Shown here in pieces: positions 45,307-54,643 of a stretch of 64,000 bases of DNA (the first letter of the stretch is position 1; each line of letters begins with the position of its first letter). The translations under genes were made by a program, and so were the position numbers. The stretch is from Roseiarcus sp963770035 (lineage in GTDB: Bacteria; Pseudomonadota; Alphaproteobacteria; Rhizobiales; Beijerinckiaceae). Where the stretch lies: assembly GCA_963770035.1 (NCBI GenBank), contig CAVYON010000038.1, positions 186,001-250,000 on the forward strand, given 5' to 3'. The notes beneath the pieces were generated by a model. It searched no databases and was not told where the DNA came from. It saw nothing but the letters and a program-made list of their open reading frames with translations.

Positions 45307-46563
45307 TTGGACCCGTCAATCGCCGCCGATCACGCGAAGCTTGCCGAGGACCTGCCGCTCGATCGAATTGACGTCAGCGATCCCTCTTTGTACCAGAAGG
45401 ACGTCTGGCGTCCCTATTTCCGCCGCCTGCGCCGGGACGCCCCGGTGCATTATTGCCCGGAAAGCCCGGTCGGACCGTTCTGGTCGGTGACCAGGCACAA
45501 AGACATCATCGACGTCGAGGCGAAGCACCGGGTTTTCTCCTCAAGCTCGACGCTCGGCGGCATTGTGCTGCGCGACAGGACGGGCGAGCTCGAAATGCCG
45601 ATGTTCATTGCGATGGATCCGCCCAAGCACGAGGCGCAGCGGAAGGTGATCCAGCCGATCGTTTCGCCGGAGAATCTCGACAATTTTAGCGACCTGATCC
45701 GCAGCCGAATCCGGACCACGCTTGATGGCCTGCCGATTGGCGAGGTGTTCGACTGGGTGGACAGGGTCTCTGTCGAAGTGACCGCGCAAATGCTGGCGAC
45801 GCTGTTCGACTTTCCGTTCGAGGATCGGCGGAAGCTGAGCTTCTGGTCCGACGTCACGACAGCGCTTCCCTATGCGGGAACCCTCGTCGAAAGCGAGGAG
45901 CATCGCGAGCAGATCTTTCGCGAATGCCTCGGGTCTTTCATGAAGCTATGGAACGAGCGGGTCAACGCGGAGCCGGGTCCCGACCTCATTTCCATGCTCG
46001 CGCACGGCGACGCGACGCGGGCCATGAGCCCGCGCGAATTTTTGGGCAACGTCCTGCTGCTGATCGTCGGCGGCAACGATACGACGCGCAATTCGATGAG
46101 CGGAAGCGTGCTGTTCCTGAGCCAGAATCCGCAAGAGCTCGCCAAGCTGCGCGCGCGGCCCGAACTGATCAACTCCATGGTTCCGGAAATCATCCGCTAT
46201 CAGACCCCGATCAGCTATATGCGCCGCACCGCGCTCGAGGATGCGGAGATCGGCGGCAAAACCATCCGCAAAGGCGACAAAGTCGCCATGTGGTACATCT
46301 CCGGCAATCGCGACGAGGAGGCGATCGACGAGCCCGAACGGTTCATCATCGATCGTTCCCGCCCGCGTCAGCACCTCTCATTCGGCTTCGGCATTCACCG
46401 CTGCGTCGGCAAGCACCTGGCGGAGATGCAATTGAGGATTTTGTGGGAGGAAATTTTGCAGCGAGGCTGGACGATCGAGGTCGTCGGCCAGCCGAAGCGG
46501 GTCTTTTCGTCCTTCATCCACGGCTTCACGGAGTTGCCGGTGCGCATTGCCAGGGCGAGATGA
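45307..46563 (+). CDS. cytochrome P450, CYP153-like
   Basis: A TTG start follows AGGAGG at ideal spacing; 418 residues. P450 hallmarks are the I-helix GGNDTTR (255-261), ExxR in EIIRY (294-297), and the heme loop FGFGIHRCVGKHLAE with Cys366. The N-terminal pattern (DPSLYQKDVWRPYFRRLRRDAPVHYC) and MFIAMDPPKHEAQRK, FDWVDRVSVEVTAQMLATLFDFPFEDRRKL are those of CYP153 enzymes, soluble hydroxylases of alkanes and fatty acids at the terminal carbon. The ferredoxin and reductase partners are not in the window. The low level of conservation I can check by eye leaves the exact subfamily open. Confidence 0.88.
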   Translation: MDPSIAADHAKLAEDLPLDRIDVSDPSLYQKDVWRPYFRRLRRDAPVHYCPESPVGPFWSVTRHKDIIDVEAKHRVFSSSSTLGGIVLRDRTGELEMPMFIAMDPPKHEAQRKVIQPIVSPENLDNFSDLIRSRIRTTLDGLPIGEVFDWVDRVSVEVTAQMLATLFDFPFEDRRKLSFWSDVTTALPYAGTLVESEEHREQIFRECLGSFMKLWNERVNAEPGPDLISMLAHGDATRAMSPREFLGNVLLLIVGGNDTTRNSMSGSVLFLSQNPQELAKLRARPELINSMVPEIIRYQTPISYMRRTALEDAEIGGKTIRKGDKVAMWYISGNRDEEAIDEPERFIIDRSRPRQHLSFGFGIHRCVGKHLAEMQLRILWEEILQRGWTIEVVGQPKRVFSSFIHGFTELPVRIARAR

Positions 46564-46593
46564 GTTGTGGCTGAGTCGCAATGGCGGTCGCGA

Positions 46594-46632
46594 CCCCTCT
46601 CCCGAGGGGAGAGGGGCAGGGGTGAGGGGACC
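46594..46632. repeat. REP-like repeat, left copy of an inverted pair
   Basis: A hairpin of CCCCTCTCCC and GGGGAGAGGGG is followed by CAGGGGTGAGGGGACC. The copy at 48130-48168 is its reverse complement with only about two differences. The pair brackets the DUF559 gene and an IS630 element. Confidence 0.8.
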
Positions 46633-46639
46633 CGCCGCT

Positions 46640-46942
46640 TCAGTCAAAGGGTAAACGCAGCTCCGCGCCAATTCGAGCGAGAACCGCATCGAGGTCGTCG
46701 CAAACCTCGGCATTGGTGAAGCGCAGGACGCGAACGCCGATGCTTTCAAGAATCTCAGTGCGTCCGGTGTCGTAGTCGGCAAACCACTCGTGCTGCTTGC
46801 CGTCGATTTCGATCACGAGCTTGGCCGCGTGGCAGTAGAAGTCGACGACAAAGCGATCGAAGGGAACCTGCCGGCGGAATTTCGCGCCACGAAGTCGCGA
46901 GCCGCGCAGCCTTTCCCACAAGATTTCCTCGGCGCGCGTCAT
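46640..46942 (-). CDS. DUF559 (Vsr-like endonuclease fold) protein, possibly 5'-truncated
   Basis: 100 residues: MTRAEEILWERLRGSRLRG, FRRQVPFDRFVVDFYCHAAKLVIEIDGKQHE and the end GVRVLRFTNAEVCDDLDAVL. This is the PD-(D/E)xK-like fold shared with very-short-patch repair nucleases; Asp and Glu-x-Asp of the core are in VVDFY and VIEIDG. Members usually carry 10-20 further residues at the N-terminus. Here the IS630 element begins just upstream, so a few codons and the promoter may have been lost. Confidence 0.8.
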   Translation of the reverse strand: MTRAEEILWERLRGSRLRGAKFRRQVPFDRFVVDFYCHAAKLVIEIDGKQHEWFADYDTGRTEILESIGVRVLRFTNAEVCDDLDAVLARIGAELRLPFD

Positions 46943-48009
46943 CAGCGCGTCACGCGAGGATCCGAAAATCCTTCGGGTTGATGACGCGGAAATTGTCGGT
47001 GATGGTTGACGAGAATTCGTCGAACCGGCTGAGGCACGGTTTCACGCAAGAAACCGAGCACGGCTTCGGCGAAGTCGCGGAATTTGGCGTAGCATCTGTT
47101 GTGGGTGACGTTCTCGTGCATCACCTTCCAGAGCCGCTCGATTGGGTTGAGATGCGGACAGTATGACGGCACGAAGTGCAGGACGATGCGCCTGCCTGGC
47201 TGTTGCAGCCAGCCCTGGACGACTTTGGCGTGGTGGTAGCGGGCGTTGTCGAGGAAAACATGGATGCGGCTCATCGTTGAATGGGAGCGCTCCAGCGCCT
47301 CGAACAAGGCGATCGTGCTTGCCGCATCGACGGTCTGGACATCCATGATGCGGGTCTGTCCGGTCTCCAGGTCGATCGCGCCGTGCAGGTTCAGCCGGTC
47401 GCGCCCGGACGCTGCGGGAAGCGCGCAGCGCTGTCCGCGCGGCAGCCAGCGTCCAGCGGGCTTGGCCTGGTGGGTCGGATGGACGGCGTCGACGTAGACG
47501 ACCGTCTCGTCCGGGCCGAGCGCGTTGCGCAAGTCCTCATGCGCCTCGATGAACTTCTGCTGGGTTTCCACGTCGATCTTGCCAGGCACGGATTCCGGCT
47601 TCTTCCAGTCGAAGCCGATGCGGTTCATCAGCTTGATCAGTCCGGAGCGGCCATAGTCGAACCCGAACCGATCCAGGATCAATTGCCCGATTTCGGTGGT
47701 CGACGTCGGCAGCACCTCCGTCGCCCAGGCGCGCAATTCGTCGATCTGGAGGGGCGACAGCGCACAGGCGCCGCCGTTCAGATCGAACAGGACGAGCGCC
47801 TCGACGCCACCGTCCTGGAATGCCTTGAGCCAGGCGCGGACGGTGGAGTTGTCGATGTAGAACGCCTCGGCGACCTCGGCGAAGGACCAGCCCTTGTCAA
47901 GCAGCAGCACCGCGTTCGCCCGGCGGGCGATGCGATGCTCCTCCAGCCCGTCCCTGGCGATCTTCACCAGGTCGGCCCGGTCCACTGCACTGAGGAAACT
48001 ACCGTTCAT
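46942..48009 (-). CDS. IS630-family transposase
   Basis: About 355 residues from MNGSFLSAVD. The N-terminal winged helix-turn-helix (RANAVLLLDKGWSFAEVAEAFYIDNSTVRAWLKAFQ), the linker (GQLILDRFGFDYGRSGLIKLMNRIGFDWKKP) and the DDE core (VVYVDAVHPTHQ, HVFLDNARYHHA, VPSYCPHLNPIERLWKVMHE) are complete. It is a different subgroup from the element at 16310 and needs no frameshift. The last six or so codons appear to lie outside the element. Confidence 0.9.
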   Translation of the reverse strand: MNGSFLSAVDRADLVKIARDGLEEHRIARRANAVLLLDKGWSFAEVAEAFYIDNSTVRAWLKAFQDGGVEALVLFDLNGGACALSPLQIDELRAWATEVLPTSTTEIGQLILDRFGFDYGRSGLIKLMNRIGFDWKKPESVPGKIDVETQQKFIEAHEDLRNALGPDETVVYVDAVHPTHQAKPAGRWLPRGQRCALPAASGRDRLNLHGAIDLETGQTRIMDVQTVDAASTIALFEALERSHSTMSRIHVFLDNARYHHAKVVQGWLQQPGRRIVLHFVPSYCPHLNPIERLWKVMHENVTHNRCYAKFRDFAEAVLGFLRETVPQPVRRILVNHHRQFPRHQPEGFSDPRVTR

Positions 48010-48061
48010 CTTCACCAGGCGACTGGAATCGATCCTGCTGATTGGTCAAACGATTTTCGGA
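46961..48061 (-). mobile_element. IS630-type element, approximate bounds
   Basis: TCCGAAAATC at 46961-46970 recurs as its reverse complement GATTTTCGGA at 48052-48061, giving likely termini about 1.1 kb apart around the transposase. A flanking TA duplication is not evident, so the exact ends are uncertain. Confidence 0.5.
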
Positions 48062-48129
48062 AGGGCGCGGAATCCCACTATACTGTCGCAAGGCTCGGGC
48101 GAACTGTCGACGCTCAGACACCACGGTCG

Positions 48130-48168
48130 GTCCCCTCACCCCTGCCCCTCTCCCGACGGGAGAGGGGT
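48130..48168. repeat. REP-like repeat, right copy of the inverted pair
   Basis: Reverse complement of the 46594-46632 repeat: GGTCCCCTCACCCCTG followed by a CCCCTCTCCCG/CGGGAGAGGGG hairpin. It lies immediately downstream of the higA stop codon. Confidence 0.8.
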
Positions 48169-48172
48169 TGCC

Positions 48173-48451
48173 TCACGTTGCCGGCGTGACCTCGGCGGCG
48201 ATCCGTTGCCCAAGCTCCGCCTCCGCCGTCGCCAGCTCAAAGCTCGTCTGAAGGTTGAGCCAGAACCTCGCGCTGTTGCCGAAGTAGCGGCCAAGGCGCA
48301 TTGCGGTCTCCGGCGACACGCCGCGCTTGCCGTTCAAGATGTCAGTGATGCGGCCGGAGGGCGTGCGCAGGGCCAGCGCCAGAGCGTTGGCGGAAAGGTT
48401 CCGGGCCACCATCTCGCGACGAAGCAGTCTACCAGGGTGAATGGATTTCAT
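48173..48451 (-). CDS. higA: HigA-family antitoxin, without a neighbouring toxin
   Basis: Start at MKSIHPGRLLRREM, preceded by GGAG; 92 residues. The Xre-type helix-turn-helix is NLSANALALALRTPSGRITDILNGKRGVSPETAMRLGRYFG, followed by FWLNLQTSFELATAEAEL, all characteristic of HigA/VapI. HigB toxin normally lies directly upstream (higher coordinates here). Instead there is an unrelated gene 20 bases away, so this antitoxin is an orphan or regulates something else. Confidence 0.85.
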   Translation of the reverse strand: MKSIHPGRLLRREMVARNLSANALALALRTPSGRITDILNGKRGVSPETAMRLGRYFGNSARFWLNLQTSFELATAEAELGQRIAAEVTPAT

Positions 48452-48471
48452 GGTTTGGCTCCATCCACTAT

Positions 48472-49035
48472 TCACGAGGCTGCGAAGGCAGCACGAACAA
48501 TTTGGGGGCAGTGGCTTCCATTGTTGAGTGTAGCGGTGTGTCGCATCAGCCAAATTACAAGCTCACGAATAGCCACAATCCGATCGTGGATCAGCCATTC
48601 CTCAAAATCCTGCAGCTCCACAAAGTATGCGAGCGAATCCGTCTTGTAGAATGGCCCTTCCATAAATTCCCGGACGTTGAACCACTTCCTGCATAGCGGT
48701 CTGGCAATGATATAACCCTCTTGCTCTGACTGAATAGTGAATATCTCTTGCTGGCCCGCGTTAACTCTCAGTATCGTCCCACTCTGCGGATATAGGCTCA
48801 CCGACCAAAACCGGTTTTCAGTTTTAGCTGGGATCGGAATGCAATTAGTTATAAATAACTTAAGGGCGTGGAGGATTCCGTCGCGCTCATCCTCGGTTTC
48901 GAGGCGTCGGAATTTCACTCTTTGTTTAATTTCAAGAAGCTCTAAGTTGCGCCAGTCCGTTTGTTCTTTTACGGATTCGCCACATAGAAACGCGTCGCGG
49001 CCTCCTTCGCTCAGATACGAGTTCAAGAGGAACAT
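48472..49035 (-). CDS. unknown protein, AT-richer, overlapping the GIY-YIG gene
   Basis: 187 residues with no recognised domain: mixed alpha/beta composition, SVSLYPQSGTILRVNAGQQEIF and AYFVELQDFEEWLIHDRIVAIRELVIWLM. Codon use is AT-richer than the core genes. Its start overlaps the 3' end of the GIY-YIG gene by 104 bases in another frame. So large an overlap is unusual, and the two may be one protein (GIY-YIG plus this domain) split by a frame change around 49030. Confidence 0.55.
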   Translation of the reverse strand: MFLLNSYLSEGGRDAFLCGESVKEQTDWRNLELLEIKQRVKFRRLETEDERDGILHALKLFITNCIPIPAKTENRFWSVSLYPQSGTILRVNAGQQEIFTIQSEQEGYIIARPLCRKWFNVREFMEGPFYKTDSLAYFVELQDFEEWLIHDRIVAIRELVIWLMRHTATLNNGSHCPQIVRAAFAAS

Positions 49036-49408
49036 AAGTGGCCGTGCTTGGCGCGTGCTTGACGTTCCTTATAGGATAAACGGCTGCGACTTCTCTAATA
49101 CAATCACGCTCTATCGCATTGAGATATTTTTCGTCGGTTTTCTTGAAAGCAGCCGCGATTATGTCCCTGTGGATTTTCCAGTGGTCGAGAAGCCGCCGAC
49201 GCACTGCTTTCGCTTGGCCGACATATGCTTCTCCGTTTTCCGTTAACCAACAATAAATTCCTGTTGAAATTGCATTTTTCCAGGGGGCTAACTCGAAAGT
49301 TCTAAAGCCGTCTTCAGGGCTTACGAAATCGGTGAACCCCAGCGATTCGACTTTCTGACGCCATTTCAAAAGCGCCGAGCGACTGGCCTCCTCAATGTGT
49401 TCACGCAT
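48932..49408 (-). CDS. GIY-YIG nuclease-domain protein
   Basis: 158 residues. The GIY-YIG core is visible at about 49-115: STGIYCWLTENGEAYVGQAKAVRRRLLDHW, then the helix with the catalytic Glu in YLNAIERDCIREV. The C-terminus is basic (RRRPRRVSMWRIRKR), but this may be out-of-frame translation if the frame change proposed for the overlapping gene is real. Stand-alone GIY-YIG proteins of this kind are found in mobile DNA and defence or repair contexts. The region is AT-rich and flanked by IS and REP elements. Confidence 0.7.
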   Translation of the reverse strand: MREHIEEASRSALLKWRQKVESLGFTDFVSPEDGFRTFELAPWKNAISTGIYCWLTENGEAYVGQAKAVRRRLLDHWKIHRDIIAAAFKKTDEKYLNAIERDCIREVAAVYPIRNVKHAPSTATYVPLELVSERRRPRRVSMWRIRKRTNGLAQLRAS

Positions 49409-49600
49409 CTAATTTGCCAGCCGATATCAGATATCGCTTAAGCGTCGAGCATTACCACGCCCATCTACCATCTGGCGACGCCATTCACACAATTTCTCAC
49501 CGAACGCGCGCGGAGGGGTCAAGCCGTTGCAAAAGCGACTTCTCAAAAGAACATCGCCGCCGGCTTGCCGAACAAGCTGGGCATGCGCTAACGCGGGGCG

Positions 49601-50260
49601 ATGGCAGACAGTTTGAAGGACCGGCTCGACCAGATAGAGCGATTGGAAGCGGACTTCTTGACGGAGGTCCATAAGGTAATGCCGCGCGGCCCAATGTACG
49701 TTATAGATATGTTTCTGTTTGGCGCGATCCAGCGCCTGATGGCGCAATCGCGTGGCTTCCGAGAATTAATTGATGGCCAAAACTTTCCTTCCGCAGCTAT
49801 TCTCCTGCGAACGCAAATTGACACGGCGATGCGACTTCACGGACTTTCACTGCTAGACGATGCGGAAGATGAACTCAAGAAGCTAATGGCAGGAGAATTG
49901 AAATTTAATCAATTAAGGGTGCGGATAAAATCAACTGATCAAAAGACAGAGCGCTTGACGGATGCGTTCTTAAGAATACAGCTTGCGATAAAATATCCGT
50001 GGGTCGATAAGGTATACGAAGAGACGTCAGATTTTGTGCATCTCTCGTTTCACCACCTATGGGCGGCTCTCCATAATGTAAATGAGGAAGAGAGGACTGT
50101 TTATTTCCAACTGAGCGGCAGAGACCCACATCGTCACGAATCGGCATATTTTGAGTGTTGCGAAGCGTTTCTTGACGTCACAAAGATAGCATTCAATTTG
50201 ATTGGCGAGATTTTTATGGTCATTCATCAAGAAGAGATTGGGCCTACATCAGGGCCTTAA
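49601..50260 (+). CDS. helical protein of unknown function in AT-rich island
   Basis: 219 residues, strongly alpha-helical. LKDRLDQIERLEADFLTEVHKV, NFPSAAILLRTQIDTAMRLHGLSLL and YEETSDFVHLSFHHLWAAL recall the DUF5677/AbiV-like helical proteins that carry a conserved R-x-x-x-E/D and an FxHxS segment (here FVHLSFHH). I do not make that assignment firmly. Lower GC than its neighbours indicates recent acquisition. Confidence 0.6.
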   Translation: MADSLKDRLDQIERLEADFLTEVHKVMPRGPMYVIDMFLFGAIQRLMAQSRGFRELIDGQNFPSAAILLRTQIDTAMRLHGLSLLDDAEDELKKLMAGELKFNQLRVRIKSTDQKTERLTDAFLRIQLAIKYPWVDKVYEETSDFVHLSFHHLWAALHNVNEEERTVYFQLSGRDPHRHESAYFECCEAFLDVTKIAFNLIGEIFMVIHQEEIGPTSGP

Positions 50261-50309
50261 CTTGCGTAAATAAATGTATTCCGACTGAACTGATCAAAGG
50301 TCGGTCTCC

Positions 50310-52824
50310 TTACCCTCTCTCCGGAGACGGGTCAGAGCCCCCCCTCCTCCGCGTCCCTCCCCCCTTCGGCCTCGCCTCCCCTCCCCCAAGATTATGCGGG
50401 CCCATGTCCTCGTCAGCCGGCTTGTGCGGACGGTGCGCCGGCATGTTCGCGGCGCGGCCGTATTTCCGCGTCCCCGCGTAGGCGCCCGCCGTCGCCTCGA
50501 CATCCGTCTGCCGGGCGAGGGGGTCGTCGCCGACGGCGAGCTCGACCGCCTGGAGGCGCCTGATCTCGTCGCGCAGGCGCGCCGCCTCCTCGAACTCGAG
50601 GTTGCCGGCCGCCTCCTTCATCCGCTTTTCGAGATCGGCGATGGCGCCATGCAGGTTGTGGCCGATCAGCGCGCCGTCGGCGAGGCCGACGTCGACCGTC
50701 ACATGGTCCGCCTCCGCGACCGAGCCCAAAATGTCCTGGATGCCGCGTTTGATCGTCGCCGGGGTGATGCCGTTCGCCTCGTTGAACGCGGTCTGCTTCT
50801 CCCGCCGGCGGCGGGTCTCCTCCATCGCCCGCGCCATCGAGCCGGTGATCAAATCGGCGTAAAGAATCACCTTGCCGTCGACGTTGCGGGCGGCGCGGCC
50901 GATGGTCTGCACCAGCGAGGTCTCGGAGCGGAGAAAGCCCTCCTTGTCGGCGTCGAGAATCGCCACCAAGGCGCATTCGGGGATATCGAGCCCCTCGCGA
51001 AGGAGGTTGATGCCGACCAGCACGTCGAACGCCCCAAGGCGCAAGTCGCGAAGGATCTCGATGCGTTCGATGGTGTCGATGTCGGAGTGCATGTAGCGCA
51101 CCCTGACGCCGTTCTCGTGCAGATATTCGGTCAGGTCCTCGGCCATGCGCTTGGTCAGCGTGGTGACGAGCGAGCGATAGCCGCGCTGCGCGACCGCCTT
51201 GACCTCGGCGAGCAGGTCGTCGACCTGGCTGCGCGCGCGCCCGGACCTCGACCGGCGGGTCGATCAGGCCGGTCGGGCGGATCACCTGCTCGACGAAGAC
51301 GCCGCCGGTCTGCTCGAGCTCCCAGTGGCCCGGCGTCGCCGAGACGGACACGGTCTGCGGCCGCATGGCGTCCCATTCCTCGAAGCGCAGCGGCCGGTTG
51401 TCCATGCAGGAGGGCAGGCGAAAGCCGTATTCGGCCAGCGTCGCCTTGCGCCGGTAGTCGCCGCGATACATGCCGCCGATCTGCGGAATCGTCACGTGGC
51501 TCTCGTCGCAGAAAATCAGCGCGTTGTCGGGCAGGTATTCGAACAGGGTCGGCGGCGGCTCGCCGGGACGGCGGCCGGTGAGATAGCGCGAATAGTTCTC
51601 GATGCCGGCGCAGGAGCCGGTCGCCTCCAGCATTTCGAGGTCGAAGATGGTGCGCTGCTCGAGCCGCTGCGCCTCGAGCAACCGCCCCTGGTGGTTGAGC
51701 TCGTCGAGCCGGATCTTCAGCTCCGACTTGATGCCGGCGAGCGACTGCAGCAGCGTCGGACGGGGGGTGACATAGTGCGAATTGGCGTAGATCTTGACGA
51801 ATTCGAGGTCGGCCGTCTTCTGGCCGGTCAGCGGATCGAACTCGACGATCGTCTCGATCTCGTCGCCGAACAAGCCGACCCGCCAGGCGCGGTCCTCGTA
51901 GTGAGCGGGAAAGATCTCGATCGTGTCGCCGCGCACGCGGAAAATGCCGCGGGTAAAGTCGCCGAGCGAGCGCTTGTACTGCAAGGCCACCAGGTCGGCG
52001 ATCAGCTGGCGTTGGTCTAGCTTGTCGCCGAGCTTCAGCGCGAAGGTCATGGCGGTGTAGGTCTCGACCGAGCCGATACCGTAGATGCACGACACCGAGG
52101 CGACGATGATGACATCGTCGCGCTCCAGCACCGCCCGGGTGGCGGCGTGGCGCATCCGATCGATCTGCTCGTTGATGTCCAATTCCTTCTCGATATAGGT
52201 GTCGGTACGAGGGACGTAGGCCTCCGGCTGGTAATAGTCGTAGTAGGAGACGAAGTACTCGACCGCGTTGTCGGGAAAGAAGCTGCGAAACTCGCCGTAG
52301 AGCTGGGCCGCCAGCGTCTTGTTGGGCGCGAGGATGAGGGCCGGCCGCTGGGTGGCCTCGATCACTTTGGCCATGGTGAAGGTCTTGCCGGAGCCGGTGA
52401 CGCCGAGCAGCACCTGGTCGCGCTCATTCGCCGTGACGCCCTTGACCAGCTCGTCGATCGCGGTCGGCTGGTCGCCCTTGGGCTCGTAATCGGCGACGAT
52501 GCGAAAGGCGCGACCGCCCTCCGACTTGTCCGGACGGGGCGGCCGGTGGGGGGTCCACGCCGGGCGATTGCGAATGTTGGGATCGCCGAGCTCGAGCAGG
52601 CTTTTCAGCGACTCGATGGTGGCGGTGGCGCCGGTGAGGCCGAAGGGATGGTTTTCCGGGCCGGGCGCCTCGAATTTTTGCTGCGGCATTTCGCCGAAGC
52701 CGTCGGGCTTCGGTTCGACCAGCGCGGGATTGAGCAACGCGGCGAGATGGTCGCCGAGCGGCTGCAACTCGGGCCGCGACGCCTTCGACTTCGGCGTGCG
52801 ACCAGGTTTTTTCGGGGCGGGCAT
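50310..52824 (-). CDS. uvrB: excinuclease ABC subunit B, one frame break
   Basis: One base too many for an open frame of 837 codons; the break is in a GC-repeat at about 51230-51240 (EVRARA then SQVDDLLAEVK). N-terminal extension of about 105 residues, common in Hyphomicrobiales, then Walker A GVTGSGKT (141-148), the beta-hairpin YYDYYQPEAYVPRTDTYIEK, FCDESHVTIPQIGGMYRGD, and after the break TLTKRMAEDLTEYL, GINLLREGLDIPE, QTIGRAARN, and the C-terminal UVR motif LEKRMKEAAGNLEFEEAARLRDEI. UvrB verifies damage and loads UvrC. The frame break is likely a sequence error because the rest is fully conserved. Confidence 0.9.
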
Positions 52825-53011
52825 GGGCCCGAATATGGGGCGAGAAAAGGAAATGCGAAAGAGAGGATGCGAACGGCAAGAGTCCTGCAGCGGGCATGAG
52901 GCGCCAGGGGACCTGCCGTTGGACCTTCGCCCTTGCCCTGACGCGCTGAGCGCCTAAGTGAAGCGCGGGCTGACCCGTCTCATGGGACGAGATTTCGAAG
53001 GACCTTATCAC

Positions 53012-53530
53012 ATGGCGATGTCTGTTTGGCGGGCGGCGGCTGTCGGCGCCGCGGCGATGGCGGCGGTCTCGGGCGCGAACGCCGAATCTTCCGACCCGGA
53101 CCTGATCTTCCGCAAGTCGACGACGTTCAAGCTCCTGACGCCGAATGACAAACTCGCCGTCTATGGAGTCGACGATCCGCTGATCGAGGGGGTCGCTTGC
53201 CACTTCACCGCCCCCGAAAAAGGCGGGATCAGCGGCGCCCTCGGCCTCGCCGAGCAGACCTCGGACGTCTCGCTCGCCTGCCGCCAATATGGCCCGATCA
53301 AGTTCAAGGACAAGTTCTCGCAAGGGGATGTGGTGTTCAGCGAGCGCCGGTCGCTCTTCTTCAAGAAAATGCAGATCGTGAGAGGTTGCGACGCCAAGAG
53401 GAACACGCTCGTCTACATGACCTACAGCGACAAGCTGATCGAGGGATCGCCCAAGAACTCGACCTCGACCGTGCCGATCGCGCCGTGGGGCGGGAGCGAT
53501 GTCCCGAAATGTGGGGATTTCCTGCGCTGA
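53012..53530 (+). CDS. creA: CreA-family periplasmic protein
   Basis: Start at MAMSVWRAA with GAAGGA upstream; 172 residues with a signal peptide ending near ANA-ES. The CreA body is clear: KLAVYGVDDPLIEGVACHFT, GLAEQTSDVSLACRQYGPIKF, VVFSERRSLFFKKMQIVRGCDAKRNTLVYMTYSDKLIEGSPKNS. The family is widely conserved but its function is unsettled despite the name. It is divergent from uvrB. Confidence 0.9.
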   Translation: MAMSVWRAAAVGAAAMAAVSGANAESSDPDLIFRKSTTFKLLTPNDKLAVYGVDDPLIEGVACHFTAPEKGGISGALGLAEQTSDVSLACRQYGPIKFKDKFSQGDVVFSERRSLFFKKMQIVRGCDAKRNTLVYMTYSDKLIEGSPKNSTSTVPIAPWGGSDVPKCGDFLR

Positions 53531-53565
53531 GCGCGGTCTGAAGGCGGGTGGCGCCGGCGACCGGG

Positions 53566-54643
53566 CTAACCCCGCGCGGCCCGATATTCCCTCAGCCGGC
53601 TGACCATCTCGTCCGAATATTGGCGCCTTTGTCCCGCCGCCTCCATCGCCTCGCCATTGACTTCGGACCGTGATCGCGTCGATGTCCCAGGCGTCGGCGA
53701 GCGGCAGGCAGCCATTCGTGGCCAGATACCAGCAGCCGGAATAGGCCGCCCCCTCTTCCGTCTCGCAGAACTCCGCCGCGTCTTCGGGAGATTTCCCGAT
53801 CGCCCGGCCGAAGGCCGTGTACTGGTCGCGGCCGGTGATCTGGATCAGGCCGCGGCCGCGAAAACGGTAGCCGTCGCCGCTCGCCGGATCGCCGTTGCCG
53901 TTGATGCCGGCGTAGACTTGGTCGGCGAAAACGCGCGGATTGGCGCAATAGGGATCGGCGGCTTCAGGCGTCGGAAACAGCGCCGGAAAGACCTGGCAGG
54001 CTCGATCCGCCGTATAGTCAAGATCCTCGACGATCTCATTCAAAGCCGGTCCGGCCTCCACCAGAAACTGGCCCATCGCCGCGGCGCGTCGGCGGTCGTT
54101 GGAAAAGTCGAACTTTTCGAAGGCGGAAACGAGAGCCGGCGCCCAGACCGCGGCGTTCGCCTCGGGACACACGATGCGCATCGCCGCGACAAGCGCCCTT
54201 GCGCCGTCGTGCGTTTGCGCAGGCTGCGCCGGAGCGGGCGCCGCCGCGCGCGGCGGAGGCGACGGGCGCAGCGGGCGTTTCGCCGCCGCCGGGGTTCCGG
54301 GGATGACCACCGACATCGTATTCTCGATGAAATCTGACCCAATGTAGCCGGACCCGGCGATGCCGAGCAGGAGCTTCCAGTTGCCCGGATCGACCGTTAT
54401 GACGTCCTGCAGGCCGAGCGCGAGACCCGCGAGCACGCCGGCGATGAACCCGATCATCAGGCTCAGCGCGAGATAGGCGAGGCTGAACACCGCCTGTTCG
54501 CTTGGCGTCGTCGAGCTGAGCGAGCCCGCGTTCTTGAGGCCGACGATGGCGCGCACGCCTTGTCCGATGACGCCCAGGAATCCGCACAACACCAGCGCGA
54601 GCATGACGCTCGCAACAGTCGGAACGCCTCCCTGCCCTGCCAT
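53566..54643 (-). CDS. membrane-anchored GH19 chitinase/lysozyme-like protein, one frame break
   Basis: Two N-terminal helices (about 10-35 and 52-78), a Pro/Ala-rich linker (115-145) and a GH19-like domain: GQFLVEAGPALNEIVEDLDYTADRACQVFP with the likely catalytic Glu196, GDGYRFRGRGLIQITGRDQYTAFG, and AAYSGCWYLATNGCLPLADAWDIDAIT. The frame then breaks near 53658; the proper ending (VNGEAMEAAGQRRQYSDEM to the stop at 53566) is in another frame. GH19 domains of this type are common as phage endolysins and cell-wall hydrolases. The membrane anchor and linker suggest it acts on peptidoglycan from the inner membrane. Confidence 0.7.

Noticed and set aside
52424..53650. long continuation of the GH19 frame through creA into uvrB
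   Set aside because: Beyond about 53658 the frame runs antisense to creA and through uvrB in a wrong frame; the proper GH19 ending lies in another frame.
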